Positions 52,644-60,539 are shown, numbered from the stretch's first letter. The stretch is 64,000 bases of DNA from Actinomycetes bacterium (GCA_021414085.1 JAIOPC010000010.1:161149-225148), one strand, 5' to 3'. Translations and numbers: made by a program. Notes: generated by a model from the sequence alone, not told the origin.

Positions 52644-53222
52644 GTGACCACCTACACCACCATCGCCCTCACCACCACTTGGCAACGCACAGTGCTGCGG
52701 TGGCTACCGACCTTCCTGGGCTTCCCCGCCGGAGGCCTCGCCGCCAAGCTCATCGTCGGCCCGATCGACTCGGTCGGCGCCGCGTTGGCAGGCGGCGCGA
52801 TCAGCGGCGCTGCCCTCGGCATCGCCCAGTGGCTCGGCTTGCGCCGGTCGGGACTGGCACCCGAACCGTGGGTCGCCGCCACCGCGGCCGGAATGGCGTT
52901 CGGCCTCGCCGCCGGCGCCTCTGTCGTCGACTTCGGCACCACCACCGGTGCGCTCACCGCCCAGGGCGCGATCTGCGGCGCCATCGTCGGGACCGCCCAG
53001 GCCACGCTCCTGTTCCGTCGGCTCGGCGGTCTCGCCTGGGCCTGGCCCGCCGCCATCTCCGGGCTCTGGGCCCTGGGTTGGACGATCACCGCCTCGGCCG
53101 GGATCGACGTCGAAGCCAAGTACACCGTGTTCGGCTCGAGTGGCGCGATCGTCGTCACCGCAGCCACCTCGGTGCTGGCGCTCGTGCTCACCAACTCGCG
53201 TCCGGAAGCCGACCCGTCATGA
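52644..53222 (+). CDS. Ala/Gly-rich membrane protein under TetR control, unknown
   Basis: This 192-residue protein has about five hydrophobic segments rich in Gly/Ala (such as ALAGGAISGAALGIAQW and AAGMAFGLAAGASVV). GTG start behind GGAGAA; an ATG at 52587 would run through both operators. Its TGA overlaps the start of the DUF4386-like gene. No family is recognised. Confidence 0.7.
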   Translation: MTTYTTIALTTTWQRTVLRWLPTFLGFPAGGLAAKLIVGPIDSVGAALAGGAISGAALGIAQWLGLRRSGLAPEPWVAATAAGMAFGLAAGASVVDFGTTTGALTAQGAICGAIVGTAQATLLFRRLGGLAWAWPAAISGLWALGWTITASAGIDVEAKYTVFGSSGAIVVTAATSVLALVLTNSRPEADPS

Positions 53223-54163
53223 ACCGCAAGCTCACGGCCATCGCCATCATCACCGCCGCCGTCCTCACCAACGCCGCGTTCACCGTCCTCGGCCAGGTCT
53301 TCAACTACCCCGACGTTCTCAAAGAACCCAACCGCGTCGTGCTCGAACGGTTCCATCAACACCAAGGCAGCGTGTCGTTCTGGTTCACAGTTCTGGCACT
53401 CTCCGCGGCACTCTTCGCGCCGATCGCCATAGGCGTGGGCAAACTGCGGTCAGACCGACACATGAAGGTCGCCGTGCCGATCGGCATCGCAGCTGCCGTC
53501 GTGCAGGTGATCGGGCTGTCGCGCTGGCCGCTGCTCGTTCCGGGCTTCGCGTCCGATGCCGTCAACGGGAGTGCGGCCACCGCTGCGGCCGCCGCTGACC
53601 ACTTCCACACCGCGAGCACCATCCTCGGCACCGTCATCGGTGAGACGCTTGGCTACCTGCTCACCGCAGCGTGGACGCTGCTCGTGGTGCGAAGCCTCGG
53701 TGCACGGTTCTCCGGCCGCGTCTTCGCCGGCCTCGGCACTATCTCGGCCGCGATGATCTTCGTGGGTGTGTTCTCGCCGCTGGACATCGGCGCTATCGAC
53801 ACAATCAACTTCGGCGGCTACGTGCTCTGGAGCATCTGGCTCATATGCTTCGCCGTCGTTCTGCTTCGGCGTCGGGCGGTCCCGGTTGGGACAACGTCCG
53901 CGCGCTGCTCTCAAACCTTTCACCAGAGGTGTTGGACCTTTGGAAACAGCCGATTCCGACCACTCCGAGACCTTCACGACCAGCAAGAAAGTTGCAGCGA
54001 CAACGACGTCAACCGGATGACATTGTACAACAGCTTGTTTTTCGGTACCAGGGCGGTGCATCTGTTGTGCAGCTGGCGAAAGAAGTCCGCATCAACCGCG
54101 AGACTGCACTCGAACATCTCAAGCGAGCCGGCATCTCCCGCCGACCACACATCCGCAAGCTGA
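53219..54163 (+). CDS. DUF4386-like membrane protein with abnormal C-terminus
   Basis: Residues 1-220 look like a six-helix DUF4386-type membrane protein ending FGGYVLWSIWLICFAVVLLRRR. From about residue 222 the frame reads a non-hydrophobic, low-plausibility tail (Ser/His/Arg-rich) of some 90 residues. In the same DNA another frame encodes a convincing HTH protein. The natural stop therefore seems lost by recombination at about 53.87-53.9 kb. ATGA overlap with the previous gene. Confidence 0.65.
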   Translation: MNRKLTAIAIITAAVLTNAAFTVLGQVFNYPDVLKEPNRVVLERFHQHQGSVSFWFTVLALSAALFAPIAIGVGKLRSDRHMKVAVPIGIAAAVVQVIGLSRWPLLVPGFASDAVNGSAATAAAAADHFHTASTILGTVIGETLGYLLTAAWTLLVVRSLGARFSGRVFAGLGTISAAMIFVGVFSPLDIGAIDTINFGGYVLWSIWLICFAVVLLRRRAVPVGTTSARCSQTFHQRCWTFGNSRFRPLRDLHDQQESCSDNDVNRMTLYNSLFFGTRAVHLLCSWRKKSASTARLHSNISSEPASPADHTSAS

Positions 54164-54324
54164 CCGACCCACTGGTTCAGGAAGCGGGACGGCTGTACGC
54201 CAGCGGCCTGTCGCTAAAGACCGTCGCCGCACGATTCAATGTGAACGAGACCACCATCCGCAACGAGTTCACCCGCGCCGATATCCAAGTGAGATCACGA
54301 CGACGCGGGTGGAACCGGAACTAG
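53845..54324 (+). CDS. HTH protein resembling the C-terminus of serine recombinases (remnant)
   Basis: This frame of up to 159 residues contains LLSNLSPEVLDLW, a basic linker, and two helix-turn-helix units (LVFRYQGGASVVQLAKEVRINRETALEHLKRAG about 90-125, and AGRLYASGLSLKTVAARFNVNETTIRNEF about 128-155; described by key residues). Actinobacterial resolvase-type recombinases carry such tails. No catalytic Ser domain is present. The first 30 residues overlap the DUF4386-like frame, so the true start is unclear; it is probably a mobile-element remnant. Confidence 0.6.
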   Translation: MLRRRSASASGGPGWDNVRALLSNLSPEVLDLWKQPIPTTPRPSRPARKLQRQRRQPDDIVQQLVFRYQGGASVVQLAKEVRINRETALEHLKRAGISRRPHIRKLTDPLVQEAGRLYASGLSLKTVAARFNVNETTIRNEFTRADIQVRSRRRGWNRN

Positions 54325-54388
54325 TGAGGATCGAGACGCGGCCTCTTTGCCTCAGCGCGATCGCGGGCAAGAGCAAGAAATGCCTGAG

Positions 54389-56041
54389 CTAGAGCGGTAG
54401 CGACCCAAAGCCGCGCTCATAACAAACGCTTGCTCCGAAGTACCCAACATGCGGGTCGCGCCTCCACAAGACATCGAAAATTGCAAGTGCTCCTGACTCC
54501 TGGGACATCCATCGATCTACCGCGTGCCGCTCATTCGGCAACAGTTCATCAACATGCGCGACTTCGTGTCCATCGTGCCAAATTCGGATATCAGTGACAG
54601 GGTTCGTTCCGCGATTCCACATGGTGATCCCAGGACCCGCGCTCAGGTGCAGGCGATCATTATCGGGCATCCGGCGCTTGTGTCGCGGCAGTGAGCGCTT
54701 GAGGGATTGAATCCACCAATCGTCACCACGAGACGCATAGCGATATCGGAGAGCGTAGATGTCGTCCCGATGTGGAGGACTGCCCGTCATGGCTGCTGGA
54801 GCCATTGGGAGTCCAAGCGACTGTTGAGCTCGTGAGAGTTCACCTCGCAGGCGCCTGCAAGGGAGAATGACTTCGTCGACCAACCGTCCTCGCAGGTCAT
54901 GTGAATCTGCGTATTCAAGGACCGGCAAAGCGAGCGACGAGCGTGCCGCATGATCGGAGAATGTTGAATACAAAGGCTCCCCAGACCGCAGGATCGGCTT
55001 CACCGGTACCGACGGCAGCTCTTTGAGAATGTTCGCCAACTCGGTTCGCGCCTCAACAGCGTCGGTGACGTCGCACACGACGAAGGCGGAAATGGCGGCG
55101 AGAGCCATGATGGTTTCACCAAATCCGAGATCAACGGGTCGGGCAAAGTCAAAGACGATCGCGGCGTACCCAAGTGAGCGCAAACACGTTCGAATGTCGT
55201 GGAGCACGGAGAGGCGGTCCCCGGTGAAGCGGCCCAGGATCAACACGACCCGCGAGTTCAATAGGTCGATCAGGGAACCCAGTTCCGTGGTGGACAACAG
55301 GTAATGCACGAACTGCGCTAATTGCAAATTGTCAACAGTTACGGCGTTAAACGTGGGGCGCATGACGCGACCATCGACGATTCTCGCCGTCGAGATGCCG
55401 CGGAAGGGAACGCTGATGCTGAGTTCAGTTGAGTCGCTCGGAACGCCTTGCACGCTCCAAACATTTATGCCGTATACCGAGCTACCCGACAGGTCAACCC
55501 CCTCGACGTTTGCCCCGATCAGCTGTGCCTCGGTCAAATCCGTTCGACGAAAATCCGCATTCGTTAGATCACAATGGGCAAGATTGGCCCCTGGCATGTG
55601 CGCGAATACGAAACAGCTTCTGGACAGGTCGCTCCCAGCGAGAGACGCTCCCGCGAAGTCTGCGCCGACCGCGACGGTGCCGCGAAGTACGGCGGTCTCC
55701 ATGCGCGCTCCGTGGAATACCCCCGTACTCAGATTCGCTCGCGAAAGGTCGGCGCCCAAGAAATCCACCTCAACGGCCCTCACCCGTTTCAGATTGGTAC
55801 CGCGAAGCTTGGAGCGAACAAAGTTGCAGTTCTCTAGATACGCGCCCGCGAGGTTTGCGCGTGACAGATCTGCACCCCAGAAGTTGACTCCCGCCAACCG
55901 GTATCCGCGGAGGTCAACGTTTCTCAGGTCTGCCTCCGAGAGGTTGGGTTCCTCGGTACGCATCTTGTTCCACACGTCTTTCCCCATACGGAGCAGGTCA
56001 AGTGACGGCGGCGATTCAGGCGGACTCCGCTTCACGGGCAC
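54389..56041 (-). CDS. Pentapeptide-repeat / TIR-like protein, putative effector
   Basis: This 550-residue protein has three parts. Residues about 33-190 are pentapeptide repeats forming a right-handed beta helix (ADLSRANLAGAYLENCNF, GADFAGASLAGSDLSRS). About 235-400 is a TIR-like Rossmann domain with the module LQLAQFVHYLL, VVLILGRFTGDRLSVLHDIR, VFDFARP, GETIMALAAISAFVVCDVTDA. About 410-550 is unassigned. The pentapeptide plus this nucleotide-binding TIR-like module is a recurring bacterial architecture without a known role to me. It is last in a four-gene cassette, 3 bases after the 79-residue ORF. By eye it is less G+C-rich than flanking genes. Confidence 0.75.
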   Translation of the reverse strand: MPVKRSPPESPPSLDLLRMGKDVWNKMRTEEPNLSEADLRNVDLRGYRLAGVNFWGADLSRANLAGAYLENCNFVRSKLRGTNLKRVRAVEVDFLGADLSRANLSTGVFHGARMETAVLRGTVAVGADFAGASLAGSDLSRSCFVFAHMPGANLAHCDLTNADFRRTDLTEAQLIGANVEGVDLSGSSVYGINVWSVQGVPSDSTELSISVPFRGISTARIVDGRVMRPTFNAVTVDNLQLAQFVHYLLSTTELGSLIDLLNSRVVLILGRFTGDRLSVLHDIRTCLRSLGYAAIVFDFARPVDLGFGETIMALAAISAFVVCDVTDAVEARTELANILKELPSVPVKPILRSGEPLYSTFSDHAARSSLALPVLEYADSHDLRGRLVDEVILPCRRLRGELSRAQQSLGLPMAPAAMTGSPPHRDDIYALRYRYASRGDDWWIQSLKRSLPRHKRRMPDNDRLHLSAGPGITMWNRGTNPVTDIRIWHDGHEVAHVDELLPNERHAVDRWMSQESGALAIFDVLWRRDPHVGYFGASVCYERGFGSLPL

Positions 56042-56044
56042 GCG

Positions 56045-56284
56045 TCAACCCTTTGCGTAGACGTAACCAACAGCGGGCCGTCCAGAACCGGACACACCCC
56101 TGAAATGCACTTCTGCGCGTACTGCTTCGGTTGCAGCCACCTCAATATCCGCGCCGTTTACCAAGCTCACCAACTCCGGCCCCCAGACGATGACATTGTC
56201 GATGAGAACGGTCACTTCGGCCTGCGCCTGGCCGTCGTCGATGTACTGGTCCATTCCAACGCGAGTCAGAAACATGTCGGCCAC
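56045..56284 (-). CDS. Small orphan protein in the methylase cassette
   Basis: This 79-residue protein (MADMFLTRVGMDQYIDDG...) has alternating beta-type segments (EVTVLIDNVIVWG, VRAEVHFRGVSG) and no membrane segment or Cys. It lies 18 bases after the methylase gene and 3 bases before the pentapeptide/TIR-like gene, so it is probably expressed with both. I recognise no family. It may be a partner or inhibitor of the putative effector. Confidence 0.55.
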   Translation of the reverse strand: MADMFLTRVGMDQYIDDGQAQAEVTVLIDNVIVWGPELVSLVNGADIEVAATEAVRAEVHFRGVSGSGRPAVGYVYAKG

Positions 56285-56302
56285 CTGGGGACGTTGCCAT
56301 AC

Positions 56303-57283
56303 CTACTGTCGTTTCGGTCTCGTCGTGACTTTGTGAACGACTCGAGCCGAGCGCGCCGACTTTGACTTGTCGGCCAGCCAAGGAACCAACAGACCATCCC
56401 CGAAAACCATCATCTCAGTCGCTTTGACGACGCGGTGCGCCGAGTACGCGAGGGAAAACTCTTCGCGGCGCCGCGCAGCGTAAAGCGACGAAACATCCGG
56501 CACGTCGTCGTAGGTCAGTAACCACCGTCCTCTTTTTGAAGCGTTCAGGCAGTCGGCGAGTTGGCGATGATCCTTTTCTTGGAACGAGTTCATGTAAAGG
56601 GACCCGGCCTTTTCAAAATATGGTGGGTCGGCGTAGAGCAGGACCTCCGGGCGCTCAGCGTACTTCTCAATGACCGACCGCCCGTCTTGTCGGAGTACGA
56701 CAATACTCGAGGAATGCATGCCAATTAGCCGTAGACGCTCAAGCAGCGCCGTCTTGTTGAATCTCGCATCAATCTTGTAGGCACCACTCTGATCGAGCCC
56801 CCCAATCGGTCCGCCGTTCAGCACACCTGAGTGATTCGTTCGGTTGAGGTAGAACGTTGCAAAGCCGAGTCTGAGATAATCCTTTCGGTCGGCCTCTGAA
56901 TAGACGCGCTTCTGCTTCTTCCACTCCGCGATCGTGAGCTTCGCGTTGCGCGTTCGTGACGCGAAATCGTCAGGCTCCTTCACAACCGAGCGCCAGAAGG
57001 CGTACAGGGCCGGATCAAGATCGTTAATCACTATTCGCCCTACTTCGCCGGTCACCAACAGAGCGACTGCTGCTCCGGCGCCACCGGCGTACGGCTCGAC
57101 ATACGTTCCGCCGGTGAGCCCATTTGCACGAACCAACGACTTCAACACCGGATACAGACTGCCCTTACCGCCGGGGTACCTGAGGGGCGAGACCATCAAC
57201 CGACGACTCGGGGCGACGTCCAGCCCCAGCGAGTCGATCACTTGAAAATCACCAGTGAGAACAGGCTCTGCATCGCGTCCCAT
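56303..57283 (-). CDS. D12-class DNA adenine-N6 methyltransferase
   Basis: The product is 326 residues from the ATG at 57283, or 297 from an in-frame ATG at 57196, where the conserved domain begins MVSPLRYPGGKGSLYPVL. Motif I is YVEPYAGGAGAAVALL and motif IV is YADPPYFEKAGSLY, so SAM binding and catalysis look intact. A target-recognition region follows NRTNHSGVLNGGPIGG. The longer start overlaps the ParB-like gene by 46 bases. No restriction endonuclease gene is seen. Dam-like methylation of a short palindrome is expected, specificity unknown. Confidence 0.88.
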   Translation of the reverse strand: MGRDAEPVLTGDFQVIDSLGLDVAPSRRLMVSPLRYPGGKGSLYPVLKSLVRANGLTGGTYVEPYAGGAGAAVALLVTGEVGRIVINDLDPALYAFWRSVVKEPDDFASRTRNAKLTIAEWKKQKRVYSEADRKDYLRLGFATFYLNRTNHSGVLNGGPIGGLDQSGAYKIDARFNKTALLERLRLIGMHSSSIVVLRQDGRSVIEKYAERPEVLLYADPPYFEKAGSLYMNSFQEKDHRQLADCLNASKRGRWLLTYDDVPDVSSLYAARRREEFSLAYSAHRVVKATEMMVFGDGLLVPWLADKSKSARSARVVHKVTTRPKRQ

Positions 57284-58686
57284 GAGTCCCGAACATCGTC
57301 AGCGGTCGCGAAAATGTAGTGATTGTGGTTGATCGCATCCAAATGATTCTTGGACTTGTTGTATCCAGTTGAGTTGATCTTCGCTCCCTGCAGCTTCTGA
57401 ACAACTTGGACTTGCGACGTTGGTCCGGATTTCTTGATCCAGTCATGCAACCATTCAAGGCACTGCTTGAGATACACGTAGCCCTGCTGGTTCCTGCCGC
57501 TCGCCTTGATGTCAACGCTGTTTGCCTCGGCAAAAGCCTTGATCGATTTCTCCAATGCTGTTCGCAAGAGATCAAGCGCCGCATTCGGGTACGTATCGAC
57601 ACTCAGGGTCGAGAGTTCCTCAAAGATTCGCTCGACCGACGGCGGAAACACACCCGGTACGACGATCGAAGACAAGTCCAGAGCTGGGCTGCGCTTGGTC
57701 CTCGACTTTGAGCTGGACCCACCGGCGCCCGACGGACCTGTTGACGACGTTTGAGCGCCAGCATTCGAAGCACCGCCGCTAGCTTTGCCCGGCTGGGCGG
57801 CCCCCAATGAAGGCGAGCCGGAGACGATCCGACGTAGCTGATCGATCAACGCCTTGAACCTGGGACCCTTCACGGAGTTTACCGAGCGAGTCGTGATGTT
57901 CCCGCTGTACATACCTTCAACAATCGTCTCAGCGACCGCGGCAAAAATCGGAACGGAGAGTTTGCATTGGAGACGACCAGCCTGGCTCAGTGTCATGCCA
58001 GCTAGATCAATGAAGTCCTTGGATTCATAAATGCGAGCCAGCGTCGAGATTGAGAACGCCCGATCTCGTACGAAGTCCTTCAGCTCGGGGGTCGAGTACG
58101 CGACGCCCTGAAACCGGCGGAAGACTGCGCTTCGCAGCACGTACTTTTCAACGTCAACTGTCGGATAGTTGGCTCGAAGCTTCGCGAGGGTCTGTCCGGC
58201 ATCGATCTGAGCCTGAAAGAACGCGGCCTGACGAGTCGGCGACCACGCCACGCGGACGTTGCCCGTGTGCAGAGCCGCGATGAGCTCGTTCGCGTCCGCT
58301 TGGCGGGGTGCGTATTTGACCTCAATCTTGCGAAGTGAGTCGCGAACCTTCGGGTCAAGAGCTGCGATGTGTGTGGAGACACGCGCTTGATACTCTGGGA
58401 CTAGGTACGGATTTTGGATCGCCTTAAGCGCTGCAAGGCGCCGATTACCCTCCACGACCACGACGCGCGATCCACGTTTGATTACGATCGGCACCTCGTG
58501 GGTCAAGTAACCCACCTTTACGATGGCCTCGACCAAGTCGAGCGCCTTCTCGTTCTTAAACAAGTCAAGCATGACATCGGCCTGCGGTGCACCGGTCGGA
58601 ATATCGAGACGAACGTTTCGAGGGTCAAGATCGACTCCAGAGACAACATCGAGCGTTGTCGTCTTCCACGCACGCATGTCGATCAT
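57238..58686 (-). CDS. ParB-like protein with HEPN-like C-terminal domain
   Basis: This 482-residue protein has a ParB/Srx-type N-terminal domain (about 15-110) with VPIVIKRGSRVVVVEGNRRLAALKAI, where GNRR replaces the usual GERR. A helical middle region (110-300) and a Ser/Gly-rich linker (about 305-345) follow. The C-terminal helical domain (about 360-482) has ALDLLRTALEKSIKAFAE, LKQCLEWLHDWIKKSG and LDAINHNHYIFATADDVRDSW, resembling HEPN-type bundles. ParB-like domains can bind CTP or act as nucleases. AAGGAG precedes the ATG by 6 bases. Confidence 0.75.
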   Translation of the reverse strand: MIDMRAWKTTTLDVVSGVDLDPRNVRLDIPTGAPQADVMLDLFKNEKALDLVEAIVKVGYLTHEVPIVIKRGSRVVVVEGNRRLAALKAIQNPYLVPEYQARVSTHIAALDPKVRDSLRKIEVKYAPRQADANELIAALHTGNVRVAWSPTRQAAFFQAQIDAGQTLAKLRANYPTVDVEKYVLRSAVFRRFQGVAYSTPELKDFVRDRAFSISTLARIYESKDFIDLAGMTLSQAGRLQCKLSVPIFAAVAETIVEGMYSGNITTRSVNSVKGPRFKALIDQLRRIVSGSPSLGAAQPGKASGGASNAGAQTSSTGPSGAGGSSSKSRTKRSPALDLSSIVVPGVFPPSVERIFEELSTLSVDTYPNAALDLLRTALEKSIKAFAEANSVDIKASGRNQQGYVYLKQCLEWLHDWIKKSGPTSQVQVVQKLQGAKINSTGYNKSKNHLDAINHNHYIFATADDVRDSWDAMQSLFSLVIFK

Positions 58687-58724
58687 CGGAACTCCTTAGC
58701 GGCAGCGGCGTGCTGAGTCGCACT

Positions 58725-58751
58725 ACTGTACACGCGCTTCCGCCCCCCCCC
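58725..58751 (-). promoter_or_regulatory. Probable cassette promoter with G9 tract in spacer
   Basis: On the minus strand TACAGT (58725-58730) is a good -10, 38 bases before the ParB-like ATG. A run of nine G (58743-58751) starts 12 bases upstream of it, inside the spacer/-35 region. Slippage in this tract would change promoter spacing. Confidence 0.4.
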
Positions 58752-58837
58752 GAAGTGAGTCAGTGGGGCAACGCTGAAACAAGAGTGCGGTTGTGTGCCA
58801 AGCGCGACCCCTTGCACGTCATTCGGCTCACAGCGAG

Positions 58838-58909
58838 TGGGCGCGGAGGGTCTCGAACCCCCGACCAATACCTTGTAAAGGTACCGCTCTACCGCTGAGC
58901 TACGCGCCC
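58838..58909 (-). tRNA. tRNA-Val (anticodon UAC)
   Basis: The minus strand folds into a full cloverleaf: acceptor GGGCGCG/CGCGCCC, D arm GCTC-AGCGGTA-GAGC, anticodon stem GTACC/GGTAT around loop TTTACAA, and T arm GGGGG-TTCGAGA-CCCTC. The anticodon UAC reads GUA (valine). CCA is not encoded. Its 3' end faces the ParB-like/methylase cassette, a common integration side for islands. Confidence 0.95.
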
Positions 58910-58927
58910 CTTAATCGGACGCTCAGA

Positions 58928-59671
58928 CTATCTGCGACGGGCCGCGCTCAGATGGGCGAATAGCTGTGGGGTTGCCGCCGCGATCGGTGTGCGACGCGAG
59001 TCGTGATCGACAACTGCTAACTCGCGAGCGTGCAGGTCGGCGACCTCAACACCTGCCTCGCGACAGATCAACACCGATGCCAAGTAGTCCCACACGCCGT
59101 GCGCTTCTTCAACGCAGTCCACGTAGCCATCGAGAACTCCTGCGGCGACGAGACACAAGTCCAACGCCACCGCGCCGAGCACTCGGCACTGGCGATAGCC
59201 GAGCGGGCTTGGTGGCAGTCCGTTCAAGCCGATAATCGCATCGCTGAGTTCGGTGCACCCGGTCGGCCGCAAACGCACGCCGTCACACCATGCTCCCCCG
59301 CCACGAAGCGCCCAATACCGCTCGCCCGTCGCCTGATTGGCCACCAAGGCGGCCGACGGCCCATCCGCGTCGACGACGCACATTGCCGTAGCGAAGTAGC
59401 GCACGCCCCGGCTGGCGTTGGTGCTGCCGTCGATCGGGTCGATGACAACGACCTCACCGGTACTGCCCGGCTCGAACCCGCTTTCCTCCGAGAGCACACC
59501 CAGGCCCGCCCGACGGAGCACCCCCAAGGCGGCCTCGTTGGTCACCACGTCGAGCGCGTACTGCCCTTGGCGCACGCCCGAAGGGCCGAAATCGGTCACT
59601 CCCGCCATCGCCGCTGCCACCGCGTCGGCTACCTCGTGGAGCAGGCCTAATCGATCAGGGTTCATTCGCAT
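58928..59671 (-). CDS. Inositol-monophosphatase-superfamily protein
   Basis: This 247-residue protein has LDVVTNEAALGVLRR, GVLSEESG, VVIDPIDGSTNASRG and a C-terminal GVWDYLASVLICREAG, matching the Mg2+ sites of the family. It is more divergent than the 6.2 kb paralogue. I use ATG at 59671; one two codons later (59665) is equally possible. Only 22 bases separate it from the divergent gene at 59694, so one or both mRNAs are probably leaderless. Confidence 0.82.
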   Translation of the reverse strand: MRMNPDRLGLLHEVADAVAAAMAGVTDFGPSGVRQGQYALDVVTNEAALGVLRRAGLGVLSEESGFEPGSTGEVVVIDPIDGSTNASRGVRYFATAMCVVDADGPSAALVANQATGERYWALRGGGAWCDGVRLRPTGCTELSDAIIGLNGLPPSPLGYRQCRVLGAVALDLCLVAAGVLDGYVDCVEEAHGVWDYLASVLICREAGVEVADLHARELAVVDHDSRRTPIAAATPQLFAHLSAARRR

Positions 59672-59693
59672 CGCACGGTAGTGTCGCTGCCAC

Positions 59694-60263
59694 ATGGCTG
59701 TCATTGATGTCGCCGGATTCGTGGCCGATCTCAAAGGTCACGCTGTCGATCACGGGTTTCACGTGCACGACGAGCGCCACTTCGTCGAGACCTACTCCCT
59801 GCGCCAGCTGTGGGAAGTGGATCTGCACCCTGAGGAAGCGTGCAACGGCCCCATCGACCTGCACCTCTCCCTAGAGGTCGACCCGCGGGCATTGCTCGGG
59901 TTTGAGGACGAAGTCGTCAAGCTCGACGACCCCGACGACGACCCGCCTACGGGTTTCAGCTTCCCGTTGATCTTCACTTGGACGCTGCCTCCGCTTCCCC
60001 ATCCGCCCGACCTGCTGGTGCTGGCCACCGAACTCGCCGGCGTCGGCGGCGTTTCGCTGCCACTCGAGGTTTCGGCCATCGACTCGTTCGCCAGCGTCAC
60101 CGATGCTCCCGAGCGCAGCCTTTCGATCGTGTCACGCATCCCCGTCGACCTCGCCGACGTGTACAGCGCCGACGACAAGGTGTTTTGCGACACGCTCGAC
60201 AAGTGTCGCGAGGCAAGCCTGTTCCTACTCGAACGTGCCGGCCACTGGCTGGGCGACGACTGA
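59694..60263 (+). CDS. Conserved acidic protein, unknown
   Basis: This 189-residue soluble protein includes VETYSLRQLWEVDLHPEEACNGPIDLHLSLEVDPR (in part) and a C-terminal FCDTLDKCREASLFLLERAGHWL. The composition is acidic with Pro-rich patches. The sequence looks like a conserved actinobacterial protein, but I know of no function. TAGTGT (59679-59684) 9 bases upstream may be its -10. Confidence 0.65.
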   Translation: MAVIDVAGFVADLKGHAVDHGFHVHDERHFVETYSLRQLWEVDLHPEEACNGPIDLHLSLEVDPRALLGFEDEVVKLDDPDDDPPTGFSFPLIFTWTLPPLPHPPDLLVLATELAGVGGVSLPLEVSAIDSFASVTDAPERSLSIVSRIPVDLADVYSADDKVFCDTLDKCREASLFLLERAGHWLGDD

Positions 60264-60281
60264 CCGTGAAAGACTGAGCCA

Positions 60282-60539
60282 ATGCGCGTAAGTGAACTGA
60301 TCGAGATGCTGAAGGACCAGCCTCCCGATGCCGAGGTCGAGCTGGCCGTTGTTGCCCCCATTGTCGACGACGACGATGACGACATCACCGTCGATCGCTA
60401 CACCGTCGAGGGCATGCTGCCGTGGCGCGACGAGGACGAAGAAGGCAACGAGGAAGACGTGGTCATCTGGCTGGTCGGTGGTGAAGACGACGACGTCGAG
60501 GCCTTCCTCGACGCGATCGAACATCACGACGACGAATGA
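60282..60539 (+). CDS. Small highly acidic protein, unknown
   Basis: This 85-residue protein begins MRVSELIEMLKDQPPDAEVELAVV and then has an Asp run (VDDDDDDI) and repeated Asp/Glu clusters to the C-terminus. The opening resembles short DUF-type cytosolic proteins that start with an 'ELIEMLKDQPPDAEV' helix. Its TGA overlaps the next gene's ATG (ATGA). No function is known. Confidence 0.6.
   Translation: MRVSELIEMLKDQPPDAEVELAVVAPIVDDDDDDITVDRYTVEGMLPWRDEDEEGNEEDVVIWLVGGEDDDVEAFLDAIEHHDDE

Noticed and set aside
52580..53218. Single 527-residue ORF spanning two membrane-protein genes
   Set aside because: The upstream part is a shadow of the TetR-controlled gene. The real second gene starts at 53219 in an ATGA overlap.
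53900..58838. Integrase gene and duplicated tRNA 3' end for the island
   Set aside because: I looked for both by eye and found neither, so integration is only suggested by position and composition.
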